Of a stretch of 64,000 nucleotides of DNA, positions 10,474-19,103 are shown one piece after another. Both the position numbers and the translations under genes were made by a program. Origin of the DNA: Serratia liquefaciens (lineage in GTDB: Bacteria > Pseudomonadota > Gammaproteobacteria > Enterobacterales > Enterobacteriaceae); contig JAAXZN010000029.1 in NCBI GenBank assembly GCA_012719855.1, forward strand, positions 62,001 to 126,000, given 5' to 3'. The first letter of the stretch is position 1; every line of letters starts with the position of its first letter. The notes under the pieces are model-generated. The model was not told the DNA's origin and did not search any database. It saw only the letters and a program-made list of their open reading frames with translations.

Positions 10474-10773
10474 TCAAACTATTGCACTGAACTTCATACC
10501 AGAAGCATGCACGACACGGGTGATCGTCTTTAAGGTAGGGTTCCCTTTGGGCGATAGGGTGCGATACAGCGTTTCTCTGGATATACCTGCCTTATCGGCA
10601 ATAAACGCCATTCCACCATTGGCTTCAACAATGTGGCGTAATGCGATGAGGAACGCTGTTTCCCCCCCCTCTTCATCAAGCTCTTCTAATGCTGTTTTTA
10701 AATACGCGGCTGCAAAGGCCCGATCATTACGAATCATTTCAATAACAGACGCATCATGATCACGGGATTTCAT
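10474..10773 (-). CDS. Antitoxin of a RelE/HigA-type module
   Basis: This 99-residue protein of the addiction-module antidote group (COG3636-type) has a C-terminal helix-turn-helix: ALRHIVEANGGMAFIADKAGISRETLYRTLS, with the recognition helix at GISRETLYRTLS, and a conserved SPKGNPTLKTITRVVHASGMKF end. The N-terminal half should wrap the toxin. It follows the toxin gene by three bases, the toxin-first order seen in HigBA. Its HTH is the likely binder of the palindrome upstream of the toxin. The gene is convergent with ampH, with nine bases between. Confidence 0.85.
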   Translation of the reverse strand: MKSRDHDASVIEMIRNDRAFAAAYLKTALEELDEEGGETAFLIALRHIVEANGGMAFIADKAGISRETLYRTLSPKGNPTLKTITRVVHASGMKFSAIV

Positions 10774-10776
10774 ATA

Positions 10777-11100
10777 TTACCTCGACTGATAATCTCTCAA
10801 ATAAACTATAGCTTTCTCAATATCTGCCTGTTGTTTGCGTTTGTCACCTCCAGACAATAGCAACAACGTGATATTTTCTATCTGAGCATAATAGACCCGA
10901 TATCCTGGCCCTTGATCTATTCGAAGCTCCCAAACACCCTCTTGTAGAGGTTTACAATCGCCGAAGCTACCGGCAGATAATCGGTTAATTCGAGTAGTGA
11001 TTTTTGCTTTTGCGATAGGATCTTTCAGCGAGTTAAGCCACTCCTGATAAGGGTCTTTACAATCGGCAGTAAGGTAATGGACTATTGTTTTCACTGGCAT
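10777..11100 (-). CDS. RelE/ParE-family toxin
   Basis: This 107-residue basic protein has the order of elements expected for the addiction-module killer (COG3657) branch of the RelE/ParE fold: the DPYQEWLNSLKD helix, ARI-type segment TTRINRLSAGSFGDCKPLQEGVWELRIDQGPGYRVYY, and LLLLSGGDKRKQQADIEKA near the end. Toxins of this fold usually cut mRNA in the ribosome. The gene precedes its antitoxin and starts two bases downstream of a perfect palindrome. Codon use is more AT-rich than that of ampH and the hpa genes, consistent with acquisition. Confidence 0.86.
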   Translation of the reverse strand: MPVKTIVHYLTADCKDPYQEWLNSLKDPIAKAKITTRINRLSAGSFGDCKPLQEGVWELRIDQGPGYRVYYAQIENITLLLLSGGDKRKQQADIEKAIVYLRDYQSR

Positions 11101-11102
11101 AT

Positions 11103-11120
11103 TGTAGCTTTAAAGCTACA
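11103..11120. promoter_or_regulatory. Perfect palindromic operator of the toxin-antitoxin module
   Basis: TGTAGCTTTAAAGCTACA is a perfect 18-base palindrome ending two bases before the toxin start codon. Toxin-antitoxin operons are typically autorepressed through such a site by the antitoxin or its complex. No other gene reads out of this position. Confidence 0.7.
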
Positions 11121-11197
11121 CAAAGCAAGCGTTAGGGTGGGTATCTATTGCAGATTAATGCTTCAAGTTCCGGTCAATTCCTTCGGTTAAAATCGTG

Positions 11198-11220
11198 GGG
11201 CGCAGCGGTCAACTGCGCCC
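11198..11220 (-). terminator. Hairpin after hpaC
   Basis: GGGCGCA at 11198-11204 pairs with TGCGCCC at 11214-11220 around a nine-base loop. Read on the minus strand it follows the hpaC stop by about seven bases, and a short T run comes four to eight bases later. It is a weak but plausible terminator of the hpa operon. Confidence 0.45.
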
Positions 11221-11227
11221 ATGAGGA

Positions 11228-11743
11228 TCAGGCCAAAGCCAGCCTTTCGTGCATCACCGGATGGAAGTTGCGTTTGAAGTAGATCAGACCGTTACCGCCC
11301 GCACTCACCCGGATCTGGCGAATTTGCACCAGATAAACCTGATGGGTACCAATGCTCTGGATCTGCTCGATCTCCCCTTCCAGACTGGCCAACGTGTTAC
11401 GCAGCACCGGTTGATCCAGCGCGCCGTTCTGCCATTCCTCCAGACGGAAACGCTCCTCCATGCTGAGTTCGGTCATCCCGGCAAAGTGGCGTGCCATCAG
11501 CTCCTGCTCATGGTTCAACACGTTGACGCACAGGCGCTGATTCGCCTGGAAAACCGGGTTCATCGCACTGTTGCGGTTAATGCAGACCAGCAGCGTCGGC
11601 GGCGTATCGGTCACCGAGCACACGGCGGTGGCGGTAATGCCGCAGCGCCCCGCAGGGCCGTCGGTGGTGACGATATTCACCGCGGCGGACAGGCTGGCCA
11701 TCGCGTCGCGAAACAGCAAACGGTGTTCATTTTCCTGAGACAT
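11228..11743 (-). CDS. hpaC: HpaC, flavin reductase of 4-hydroxyphenylacetate 3-monooxygenase
   Basis: HpaC uses NAD(P)H to reduce free flavin, which HpaB then uses to hydroxylate 4-hydroxyphenylacetate. The 171-residue protein shows the flavin-reductase pattern FRDAMASLSAAVNIVTTDGPAGRCGITATAVCSVTDTPP, with the GITA and SVT elements that contact flavin, and ends KRNFHPV. The ATG at 11743 is chosen because GGAGGGG precedes it and E. coli HpaC has about the same length; the frame could extend seven codons upstream. It lies 17 bases after hpaB and is the last gene of the hpa cluster. Confidence 0.94.
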   Translation of the reverse strand: MSQENEHRLLFRDAMASLSAAVNIVTTDGPAGRCGITATAVCSVTDTPPTLLVCINRNSAMNPVFQANQRLCVNVLNHEQELMARHFAGMTELSMEERFRLEEWQNGALDQPVLRNTLASLEGEIEQIQSIGTHQVYLVQIRQIRVSAGGNGLIYFKRNFHPVMHERLALA

Positions 11744-11760
11744 ACACCCCTCCTTCAGGA

Positions 11761-13323
11761 TCACTTGAGCAAGTTATCCAGCTGATTAATATCACCATTA
11801 TTATGCAGATGCGGCACTTTCCAACCGTGCTGGTCGTAGTCTGACAGGCATTTGTCGACCATCTCCATCATCTGGTTCATGGCGCCGGATCCCTGTGCGT
11901 TGCGCAGACACTGCAGGCGGATCTCATCCTGGCTGCCGGCGTAGTTGATCTCATACAGCTCGTGGCGACCGCCGAATTCGCTGCCGATCGCATCCCACAT
12001 CAGCTTGAGGATCTTGATGCGTTCAACGTGATCCATACCGTCGGATCCACGCACGTAACGAGAAAGGTATTTATCGATCTCCGGGTTATTCATGTCGCGC
12101 ACGCTGGACGGCAGATAAATCAAACCGCTGGTGACGTTCTTTTCGATGATGTGCTTCACCTTGGTGTAGGCCATCGGTGCCATCACGCGGTAAGTTTGCA
12201 TCGCGGTGGAATCCGGCAGATAAGCGCCGTTTTCCCATTGGGTGGCTTCGGCGCACATCGCATCGCTCAGTGACCAGAACATATTGCGCCAGGCCACCAC
12301 TTCGCCAAGATCGGCCTGTACGCCACGGAACTCCAGCACGCCGGTACAGGACAGGCTTTTTTGCAGCAGCGCGGTGATAAAGTCCATTTTCACCGCCAGG
12401 CGCACACAGGCCTGCAGCGGGAACAGACGAGCGAATCCCCCTTGGGTGCTCCAGCGGCGACAACGATCGAAATCGCGGTAGATCAACACGTTTTCCCATG
12501 GGATCAGCACATGATCCATAATCAGGATCGCATCGTTCTCATCGAAACGGCTCGAAAGCGGATAATCGAACGGAGATCCCGTTGCGCCGGCCACCAGTTC
12601 ATAGGAGGCGCGAGAAATCAGCTTCACCCCTTCGGCATCCATCGGTGCCACAAACATCAGCGCGAAGTCCGGGTTATCCCCCATCACCTGGGCAGAACCG
12701 AAACCGATAAAGTTATAGTGGGTCAGCGCCGAGTTGGTCGCCACCACCTTGGCCCCGCTGACGATGATGCCCGCGTCGGTCTCTTTCTCCACCTGAATGT
12801 AAACGTCTTTCACTTCGTTGACCGGCTTATGGCGATCAATCGGTGGGTTAACGATAGCGTGGTTAAAGTACAGGCCGGTTTCCTGAATGCGTTTGTACCA
12901 GTGGCGCGCGTTATCAGCGAACTGACCATAAAACTCGGGATAAGCCCCCAGCGCGCAACCGAAGGCCGCCTTGTAGTCCGGAGTGCGCCCCATCCAACCG
13001 TAGCTCTGGCGTGACCAGTCGGCGATGGCATCGCGCTGCTGGCGCATCTCTTGCGGGCTGCGGGCGTAGCGGAAGAACTTGTGAGTGTAACCGCCGTTGC
13101 CGGTATCGGTGTTCCAGCACAGGCGATCCTGGCTGACCGGATCGTGCAGCGAGTCGTACAATTGGCCGACCGAAGCCGCCGCATTGCGGAATGCCGGGTG
13201 GGTGGTGACATCTTTCACTCGTTCGCCGTAGATATAAATCTCACGGCCGTCCTGCAAACTTTTCAGGTATTCGGCACCGGTGAACGGGCGTTTGTTGTCA
13301 GCACGAAAGTCTTCAGGTTTCAT
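11761..13323 (-). CDS. hpaB: HpaB, 4-hydroxyphenylacetate 3-monooxygenase, oxygenase component
   Basis: This 520-residue flavin-dependent oxygenase converts 4-hydroxyphenylacetate to 3,4-dihydroxyphenylacetate using FADH2 delivered by HpaC. It has exactly the length of E. coli HpaB and shares blocks such as MKPEDFRADNKRPFTGAEYL, AYPEFYGQFADNARHWY, GAKVVATNSALTHYNFIG, LIMDHVLIPWENVL and LPSSVRDM. The gene begins 192 bases after hpaA, so it may have its own promoter, and is followed by hpaC. No broken or missing region is seen. Confidence 0.96.
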   Translation of the reverse strand: MKPEDFRADNKRPFTGAEYLKSLQDGREIYIYGERVKDVTTHPAFRNAAASVGQLYDSLHDPVSQDRLCWNTDTGNGGYTHKFFRYARSPQEMRQQRDAIADWSRQSYGWMGRTPDYKAAFGCALGAYPEFYGQFADNARHWYKRIQETGLYFNHAIVNPPIDRHKPVNEVKDVYIQVEKETDAGIIVSGAKVVATNSALTHYNFIGFGSAQVMGDNPDFALMFVAPMDAEGVKLISRASYELVAGATGSPFDYPLSSRFDENDAILIMDHVLIPWENVLIYRDFDRCRRWSTQGGFARLFPLQACVRLAVKMDFITALLQKSLSCTGVLEFRGVQADLGEVVAWRNMFWSLSDAMCAEATQWENGAYLPDSTAMQTYRVMAPMAYTKVKHIIEKNVTSGLIYLPSSVRDMNNPEIDKYLSRYVRGSDGMDHVERIKILKLMWDAIGSEFGGRHELYEINYAGSQDEIRLQCLRNAQGSGAMNQMMEMVDKCLSDYDQHGWKVPHLHNNGDINQLDNLLK

Positions 13324-13515
13324 TTAAGTCTTCCTCGTAATCGGCATAGTGCAGACCGTGGATTCGGTCACTTGTTAAAATAATGTTTTCTTTTGGTTGC
13401 TTAATTGAAGCTGCCAGGGCCGGTTTCGAGAAGAGACTTTTGCGGCAAACGCCGGTACTTTTCAGGCTGGTAGGCCGCAATCGCCGCGAATTGTGATCCA
13501 GACGGTGTTCCGTCG

Positions 13516-14412
13516 TTATGAAAGGGGATGTTGCGCAGCGCGGTAGGTCGAGGGTGAACAGCCTTCCAGACGATTGAAGAAGCGCGCGAAATAGGCCGGA
13601 TCCTTAAAACCCAGGCTGTAGGCCGTTTCATGCACCGTGCAGGCACTGAACAGCAGCATGCGCTTGGCTTCGCGCAGCAGGCGATCGAAGATCAACCTTT
13701 TGGGGGGCTGATTGGCAAACCGCCGGCACAAATCGTTGAGCCGCGATTCGGTGACGCCCAGCGCCTGAGCATAGTCCGGCACTGCCAGGTGATCGCGAAA
13801 ACGCTCGTCCACCATCTTGTTGAAACGCTGGAACAGCTTCAGTTCGCCACGCACGCCGCTGGTGGCGGTATCCTCCAGCGTGGTATTGCGCAACAGCAGC
13901 GTAAACACCGCCTGCGCCAACAGCACCAGCGTTTGTTCGCGGCCCACCAATCTCTGGCTGAACTCACGCCGGATCAACGCCCAATAATGGCTAAGCGCGG
14001 TTAATTCCTGCGGTGCATCCGCCAGCGACAGGCAAATGCCCGGCATGTCCAACGCCAGATTGCTGCCAGGGTAGAGGCGTTCCAGCAAAGGCCAAATCAG
14101 CTCCTGGCGTACCGTCAGCACGTGGCCGTCACTGTCCGGTTCGGTGAAAAACGCATGGGGCACCGAGGGCGGCGTCAGGATGAACAGCGGCGCCTGCACC
14201 GAATAGTGCTGGCTGTCCAGCTGCAGCTCAATCTTGCCGGTCTCCAGAAAATGCATCTGGAAAAACCGATCGTGCCAATGCACCTGCATATCGCGGCCAA
14301 AAAACGCCGCCAGCCCGGCGAAGGTTTCATAGTGCACTTCGTCGGTGGCGTAACGCGCATCGTACTCTTTGCAGATATCGATATTGGCGATAAAACCGGT
14401 ACTTTTCTGCAT
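13516..14412 (-). CDS. hpaA: HpaA, AraC-family activator of hpaBC
   Basis: The 298-residue protein has an N-terminal cupin-like sensor (VHWHDRFFQMHFLETGKIELQLDSQHYSVQAPLFILTPPSVPHAF, about 39-85) and two C-terminal AraC helix-turn-helix units (PDYAQALGVTESRLNDLCRRF and ETAYSLGFKDPAYFARFFNR). HpaA of E. coli activates hpaBC in response to 4-hydroxyphenylacetate. The position between hpaX and hpaB is the same as in E. coli. A perfect 20-base palindrome separates it from hpaX. Confidence 0.94.
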   Translation of the reverse strand: MQKSTGFIANIDICKEYDARYATDEVHYETFAGLAAFFGRDMQVHWHDRFFQMHFLETGKIELQLDSQHYSVQAPLFILTPPSVPHAFFTEPDSDGHVLTVRQELIWPLLERLYPGSNLALDMPGICLSLADAPQELTALSHYWALIRREFSQRLVGREQTLVLLAQAVFTLLLRNTTLEDTATSGVRGELKLFQRFNKMVDERFRDHLAVPDYAQALGVTESRLNDLCRRFANQPPKRLIFDRLLREAKRMLLFSACTVHETAYSLGFKDPAYFARFFNRLEGCSPSTYRAAQHPLS

Positions 14413-14436
14413 GTAGTGACCTCATCCCCCAAGAAC

Positions 14437-14456
14437 GGGTTGAGCATGCTCAACCC
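14437..14456. repeat. REP-like 20-bp palindrome
   Basis: GGGTTGAGCATGCTCAACCC is a perfect palindrome followed by CCTAC, in the hpaX-hpaA gap. A near copy with the same layout lies at 45365-45384, and a GC-rich relative at 30967-30988 is also followed by CTAC. It looks like a member of a dispersed intergenic palindrome family and could stabilise or end the hpaX message. Confidence 0.6.
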
Positions 14457-14498
14457 CTACAGGTATCCGGCAGGGGTGCCGCAAGCGGCACCCGCAGT

Positions 14499-15869
14499 TC
14501 AGGGCGTGGCCCGTGGGCGCGAGCCCTGCATCGGGATGCGCCAAACGATCACGGCACCGATGATCAACAACGCCGAAACGAAATACAGCCCAGAGTTAAA
14601 GCTGCCGGTCAGATCCTTAAACCACCCGATCAACACCGGGCTGACCGCCGATCCGATATTGCCGGTGGCGTTGATCACCGCGATCCCGATCGCCCTCGCC
14701 TCGAGGCTGATGGACTGATCCGGCGTGGTCCAGAAGATCGCCATCGCCGTGAACGACCCCACCGAGGCCATCACGATCCCCAGCAGCTGGATCATGCTGT
14801 GATCGGTGGCCGACGCCAGCAGCCAGCCGGCAGCGGCAAACAGGTACGGCAGCGCGGTGTGGTATTTGCGCTCTTGCAGCCGATCCGATCTCTTACTCCA
14901 CCACACCATGCCGGCGATGGTACAGATCTGCGGGATCGCCGCCAGAATACCGATCACAATGTTGCTGCTGCCCTGGTTGAAGCTCTGCAGGATCTGCGGC
15001 GTCCAGATATTGATGGCGCTCAGGGTGTTGGTCAGACAGAAATAAGCCAGGGTATACATCAGCACAATCGGCGTGAAGATTTCCCGCCACAGGCTGCGCT
15101 GCTGCAGCGCCCGATGGCTGCCTGGCCCATTGGGCTGCACCAGTTGCAGTTTGTCTGCCTCCATCATCGCCTTCAGACTGGCTTTTTCCTCGTCGGTCAG
15201 CCATTTGGCCTTGGCCGGGGTATCGTCGAGATAGAACCACACCACCACGCCCAACAGCACCGAAGGAATGCCCTCCAACAGAAACAGCCATTGCCATCCC
15301 TTGAGGTTCATCAGCCCGTCGAGCGCCAGAATATAGCCGGATACCAGCGAGCCAATCGCCATGGTCACCGGCATGGCGATCATAAACAGCGCGTTGGCGC
15401 GAGCGCGGTAAAAAGCCGGGAACCAATAGGTGAGATACACCAGAATCCCCGGCAGAAAACCGGCCTCGGTAATACCTACGATCATCCGCAATAGGTACAG
15501 GCTGGTCGGCCCGGTGGCGAACAGCGTGCAGGTCGAGGCGATCCCCCACAGCACCATGATGGTGGCTATCCAGCGTCGCGCGCCAACAATCCCCAGCATG
15601 ATATTGCTGGGAATACCGAAGATCACATAGGTGACATAAAACAAGGTTGCCGCCAGGCCGAACATGGTCGAGCTCAGGCCGAGATCCTTGCCCATCGTCA
15701 ACCCGGCGAAGCCGATATTGATACGGTCGAGGAAAGAGAAAACAAACAGCACAAACAGGAAGATAATCAGTCGCCGAAATAACTTTTTAATCACCGATTG
15801 CTCGGCGGCGGTTAACGCTTTATGTTGCTGCGCCGGGTTTGCCGGCGGCAGCGAATCGACGTTGCTCAT
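14499..15869 (-). CDS. hpaX: HpaX, 4-hydroxyphenylacetate permease (MFS)
   Basis: This 456-residue major-facilitator protein of the anion:cation symporter branch has about 12 membrane segments. The loop DRINIGFAGLTMGKDLGLSSTMFG after helix 1 and the TEAGFLPGILVYLTYWFP segment are typical of aromatic-acid carriers of this group. HpaX takes up 4-hydroxyphenylacetate in E. coli. It follows hpaI by 30 bases and precedes hpaA as in E. coli. Confidence 0.93.
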   Translation of the reverse strand: MSNVDSLPPANPAQQHKALTAAEQSVIKKLFRRLIIFLFVLFVFSFLDRINIGFAGLTMGKDLGLSSTMFGLAATLFYVTYVIFGIPSNIMLGIVGARRWIATIMVLWGIASTCTLFATGPTSLYLLRMIVGITEAGFLPGILVYLTYWFPAFYRARANALFMIAMPVTMAIGSLVSGYILALDGLMNLKGWQWLFLLEGIPSVLLGVVVWFYLDDTPAKAKWLTDEEKASLKAMMEADKLQLVQPNGPGSHRALQQRSLWREIFTPIVLMYTLAYFCLTNTLSAINIWTPQILQSFNQGSSNIVIGILAAIPQICTIAGMVWWSKRSDRLQERKYHTALPYLFAAAGWLLASATDHSMIQLLGIVMASVGSFTAMAIFWTTPDQSISLEARAIGIAVINATGNIGSAVSPVLIGWFKDLTGSFNSGLYFVSALLIIGAVIVWRIPMQGSRPRATP

Positions 15870-15899
15870 GGTGTCTCCAATAAGATGGCGGCCTGCAAC

Positions 15900-16694
15900 C
15901 TAATAAACGCTCGGGGATTGCACGGGCAGCCGCTCCTGCTTAAAGCGGCTGGCCAACGATTCCGCCGCTCGCGCCAGCAGGGTGGTATCCACCCCTACTG
16001 CGACAAACAGCGCGCCGGATGCCAGATAGTGCTGCGCCAGTTCCGGATTGGCCGTCAGAATGCCCGGAGCCTTGCCTGCGGCGCTGATGCGCGCTATAGC
16101 GTCATCGATGGTGCGCTGCACCTCCGGCTGCTGTGGATTGCCGGAAAAACCCATGTCGGCGCTGAGATCCGCCGGGCCGATAAACACCCCGTCCACCCCC
16201 TCCACCTGCAGGATGGCATCCAGGTTTTTCACCGCCTCGCGGGTTTCGATTTGCACCAGTACGCACATCTGCGCGTCGGCCTGTTGCAGATAATCCGGCA
16301 CCCTGTTCCAACGGGAAGCCCGTGCCAGCGCACTGCCAACGCCGCGTATGCCGTGCGGCGGATAACGGGTGGCTCGCACCGCGTCACGCGCCTGTTCTGC
16401 GTTCTGGATCATCGGGATCAGCAGCGTTTGCGCGCCGACGTCCAACAGTTGCTTAATCATCACCGGATCATTCCAAGCCGGACGCACCACCGGATGACTC
16501 GGATAAGGCGCAATGGCCTGCAACTGGCCCAGTACCGTTTGTACGTTGTTGGGCGCGTGTTCGCCGTCGATCAGCAGCCAGTCGAAACCGGCCCCGGCCA
16601 GCATTTCTGCGCTGTAGCTGCTGCACAGCCCCAGCCACAGGCCAATCTGCGGGCGTTTTTCCTGCAACGCCTGCTTGAAAGGGTTGGTTAACAT
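15900..16694 (-). CDS. hpaI: HpaI, 4-hydroxy-2-oxoheptanedioate aldolase
   Basis: HpaI is a class II, divalent-metal aldolase that cleaves 4-hydroxy-2-oxoheptanedioate to pyruvate and succinic semialdehyde, the last step of the pathway. The 264-residue protein shows [15 protein letters not shown] with the catalytic histidine, VVRPAWND with the catalytic arginine, VQIETREA and [14 protein letters not shown] with the metal-binding Glu and Asp. The start at 16694 follows GGAGA; the frame is open another 40 codons upstream but those residues overlap the hpaH end and are unlike the family. Confidence 0.95.
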   Translation of the reverse strand: MLTNPFKQALQEKRPQIGLWLGLCSSYSAEMLAGAGFDWLLIDGEHAPNNVQTVLGQLQAIAPYPSHPVVRPAWNDPVMIKQLLDVGAQTLLIPMIQNAEQARDAVRATRYPPHGIRGVGSALARASRWNRVPDYLQQADAQMCVLVQIETREAVKNLDAILQVEGVDGVFIGPADLSADMGFSGNPQQPEVQRTIDDAIARISAAGKAPGILTANPELAQHYLASGALFVAVGVDTTLLARAAESLASRFKQERLPVQSPSVY

Positions 16695-16740
16695 GGTGTT
16701 CTCCATTGGTTTTTTCACTCTCCCACCGGGAAAGGGCCGA

Positions 16741-17544
16741 TCAGACAAACCGACAGCTGATGCAGCCCATCGGGCCATAATCCGCATGGAAGGTATCGCC
16801 GCGTCGGGCGGCAACCGGTCGGGTGAAGGAACCGCCGAGGATCACCTGTCCGGCTTCCAGCTCTACGTCGTATGGGAAGAGTTTGTTGGCCAGCCAGGCC
16901 ACGCCGTTGGCCGGATGGTTCAGCACCGCTGCCGCCACGCCAGACTCTTCGATCACGCCGTTGCGGTACAGCAACGCGCTGATCCAACGCAGATCCAACG
17001 CGTCCGGTTTGATCGGGCGCCCGCCCATCACCACCCCGGCATTGGCGGCATTGTCAGAAATGGTGTCGAACACCTTGCGCGGGCGCTGAGTTTCCGGATC
17101 CACGTTATGGCTACGCGCATCGATGATCTCCAGGGCCGGAATGATGTAATCGGTGGCGTTGTAAACATCGAACAGCGTGCAGTTCGGCCCGCGCAGCGGC
17201 TTGGCGAGCACGAAGGCCAGCTCAACCTCGACGCGCGGCACGATAAAGCGATCGATGGGAATATCGCTGCCATCGTTGAAGAACATGTCGTCCAGCAGCG
17301 CGCCGTAATCCGGCTCGGTGATCTGGGAACTGACCTGCATGGCGCGCGACGTCAGACCGATTTTATGGCCCTTGAGTTTGCGCCCTTCGGCGATCTTCAG
17401 CTCAACCCACTGGCGCTGAATGGCGTAAGCGTCTTCAATGGTGATCTCGGGATGTTCCAGCGACAGCGCTCGGATCTGCTCGCGGTTTTGCTCCGCCTGA
17501 TGCAAGCGCTGCACGGCACGACTCACCAGCTCTTTATTCAACAT
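16741..17544 (-). CDS. hpaH: HpaH, 2-oxo-hept-3-ene-1,7-dioate hydratase
   Basis: HpaH adds water to 2-oxo-hept-3-ene-1,7-dioate, giving the aldolase substrate. At 267 residues it has the length of E. coli HpaH. It belongs to the FAH-like hydratases: [12 protein letters not shown], the metal-binding [12 protein letters not shown], and [12 protein letters not shown] near the end are visible. MLNKELV at 17544 is chosen as start because it matches the family; it lies ten bases after hpaF. Confidence 0.95.
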   Translation of the reverse strand: MLNKELVSRAVQRLHQAEQNREQIRALSLEHPEITIEDAYAIQRQWVELKIAEGRKLKGHKIGLTSRAMQVSSQITEPDYGALLDDMFFNDGSDIPIDRFIVPRVEVELAFVLAKPLRGPNCTLFDVYNATDYIIPALEIIDARSHNVDPETQRPRKVFDTISDNAANAGVVMGGRPIKPDALDLRWISALLYRNGVIEESGVAAAVLNHPANGVAWLANKLFPYDVELEAGQVILGGSFTRPVAARRGDTFHADYGPMGCISCRFV

Positions 17545-17554
17545 TGACGGCCCC

Positions 17555-17941
17555 TTAGCCTTGGCGAAATAGCGCGTGGACATTGTTTTGCTTGTAGTTC
17601 AGCGCCGGATCCAGCTCTTCCATCGTGAAGGACAGCGCCAGATAGCGCCTGGCCATCAGCGCGGCGAAATGTTCTTTGATCAGGGCAAACAGCATCTCGC
17701 CCACCTGTTCACGGCTTTCCAGGCTGCGGCCGTGGCCAATCTTCAAAGTCATATGCACGAACACGTAATCTTGCTTACCGTCGGCCATCTGCCAGGTATC
17801 CAGCCAGATAGCGCGGCTGCGCACGCCTGCCAGCGGAAAAATACCGGTGTCCGCCAGTGCCTGATTGACCTTGGCGAACAGCGCGGGGAGCTCGGCTTCT
17901 TCGCGGATGTTATTGGTGCATTCAGCATAAAAATGCGGCAT
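17555..17941 (-). CDS. hpaF: HpaF, 5-carboxymethyl-2-hydroxymuconate delta-isomerase
   Basis: This 128-residue tautomerase-fold enzyme moves a double bond in 5-carboxymethyl-2-hydroxymuconate. It starts [11 protein letters not shown], so removal of Met exposes the N-terminal proline used as general base. The middle [37 protein letters not shown] holds the conserved arginines. It lies between hpaD (51 bases upstream) and hpaH, as in E. coli. Confidence 0.94.
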   Translation of the reverse strand: MPHFYAECTNNIREEAELPALFAKVNQALADTGIFPLAGVRSRAIWLDTWQMADGKQDYVFVHMTLKIGHGRSLESREQVGEMLFALIKEHFAALMARRYLALSFTMEELDPALNYKQNNVHALFRQG

Positions 17942-17992
17942 AGCAATCTCCGGGAAACGAATTTGCGCGAACGCCTGTCCGCGCGTTGGGGG

Positions 17993-19066
17993 CTACAGGG
18001 TATTGCCGAGCTTAAAGCCTTTCTCTGTATCGCCTTGACGGGTATAGGAAAAACCATCCGCGCCAATGGTGACGGCCATTTCGCTTGGCGCGTTGCGTTC
18101 GATAACCGGCTGCGGCTGGCCATCGAGATCGAGCACCAGTGACCCCTCGGTGTACCAGCTTGGTACTACCGGATTGCCCCACCAGTCGCGGCGCTGGTTA
18201 TCGTGCACATCCCAGCTCACGGTCGGGTTGTCAGGATCGCCGGTGTAGTAATCCTGGGTGTAGATTTCTACGCGGTGGCCATCGGGATCGCGCAGATAGA
18301 GATAGAAAGCGTTAGAGACGCCGTGGCGGCCTGGGCCACGTTCGATCAGATCGGATTTACGCAACGCGCCGAGCTTGTCGCAGATGGCCAGAATGTTGTG
18401 CTTTTCATGGGTGGCGAACGCAATATGGTGCATACGCGGCCCGGCTCCGCCGGTCATCGCGGTGTCGTGCACCGTGGCTTTGCGGCGCATCCAGGCGGCG
18501 TAAACCACGCCATTTTCATCACGGATATCTTCCGTCACGCGGAACCCCAGCCCCTGGATGTATTCCACCGCGCGCGGAACGTCGGGCGTGATCTGGTTAA
18601 AGTGGTCGAGACGCACCAGCGCCCCTGGCGTGTAGAGATCGTAACGCCAGGCCAGACGCTCGACGTGCTGCACGTCGTAGAAGAATTCGTACGGGAAGCC
18701 GAGCGGATCCTCTACCCGCACCGAATCGCCAATGCCTTTGGCGAAACCATTCACCCGGCGCTCGGTACGGCAACCCAGCGCTTTGAAATAGGCTTCGGCG
18801 CGATCGACGTCTTCCGGCGTACGCACGCGGAAGGCAAAGGCCGCAACGGCAGCCACCGGCCCTTCACGCAGCACCAGGTTATGGTGGATAAACTCTTCCA
18901 TCGACCGCAGATAGAGGGTTTTTTCGTCCTCGGCGGTCACAACCAGACCCAGGATATCGACGTAGAATTCGCGCGCGGCTTTAAGGTTGGTGACCTGAAT
19001 TTCCATATAGGCGCAGCGCACAACATCGGGAGCAGGGACAGCATGGGTGGTAAGTTTTGTCGTCAT
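17993..19066 (-). CDS. hpaD: 3,4-dihydroxyphenylacetate 2,3-dioxygenase, type I extradiol (VOC) enzyme
   Basis: This enzyme opens the ring of 3,4-dihydroxyphenylacetate. The 357-residue sequence is of the vicinal-oxygen-chelate type, like homoprotocatechuate dioxygenase of Brevibacterium fuscum, and even keeps its numbering: metal ligands H155 (LDHFNQ), H214 (RMHHIAF) and E267 (GHRVEIYTQDY), plus H200, H248 and Y257 in the second sphere. E. coli HpaD is an unrelated LigB-type protein of about 283 residues, so the same pathway step is filled by a different family here. The start follows AGGAG with a nine-base gap; an upstream extension is rejected. Confidence 0.95.
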   Translation of the reverse strand: MTTKLTTHAVPAPDVVRCAYMEIQVTNLKAAREFYVDILGLVVTAEDEKTLYLRSMEEFIHHNLVLREGPVAAVAAFAFRVRTPEDVDRAEAYFKALGCRTERRVNGFAKGIGDSVRVEDPLGFPYEFFYDVQHVERLAWRYDLYTPGALVRLDHFNQITPDVPRAVEYIQGLGFRVTEDIRDENGVVYAAWMRRKATVHDTAMTGGAGPRMHHIAFATHEKHNILAICDKLGALRKSDLIERGPGRHGVSNAFYLYLRDPDGHRVEIYTQDYYTGDPDNPTVSWDVHDNQRRDWWGNPVVPSWYTEGSLVLDLDGQPQPVIERNAPSEMAVTIGADGFSYTRQGDTEKGFKLGNTL

Positions 19067-19103
19067 TGTTCTCATCTCCTTCGTTTTTATTATGGGTTGA
19101 GGC

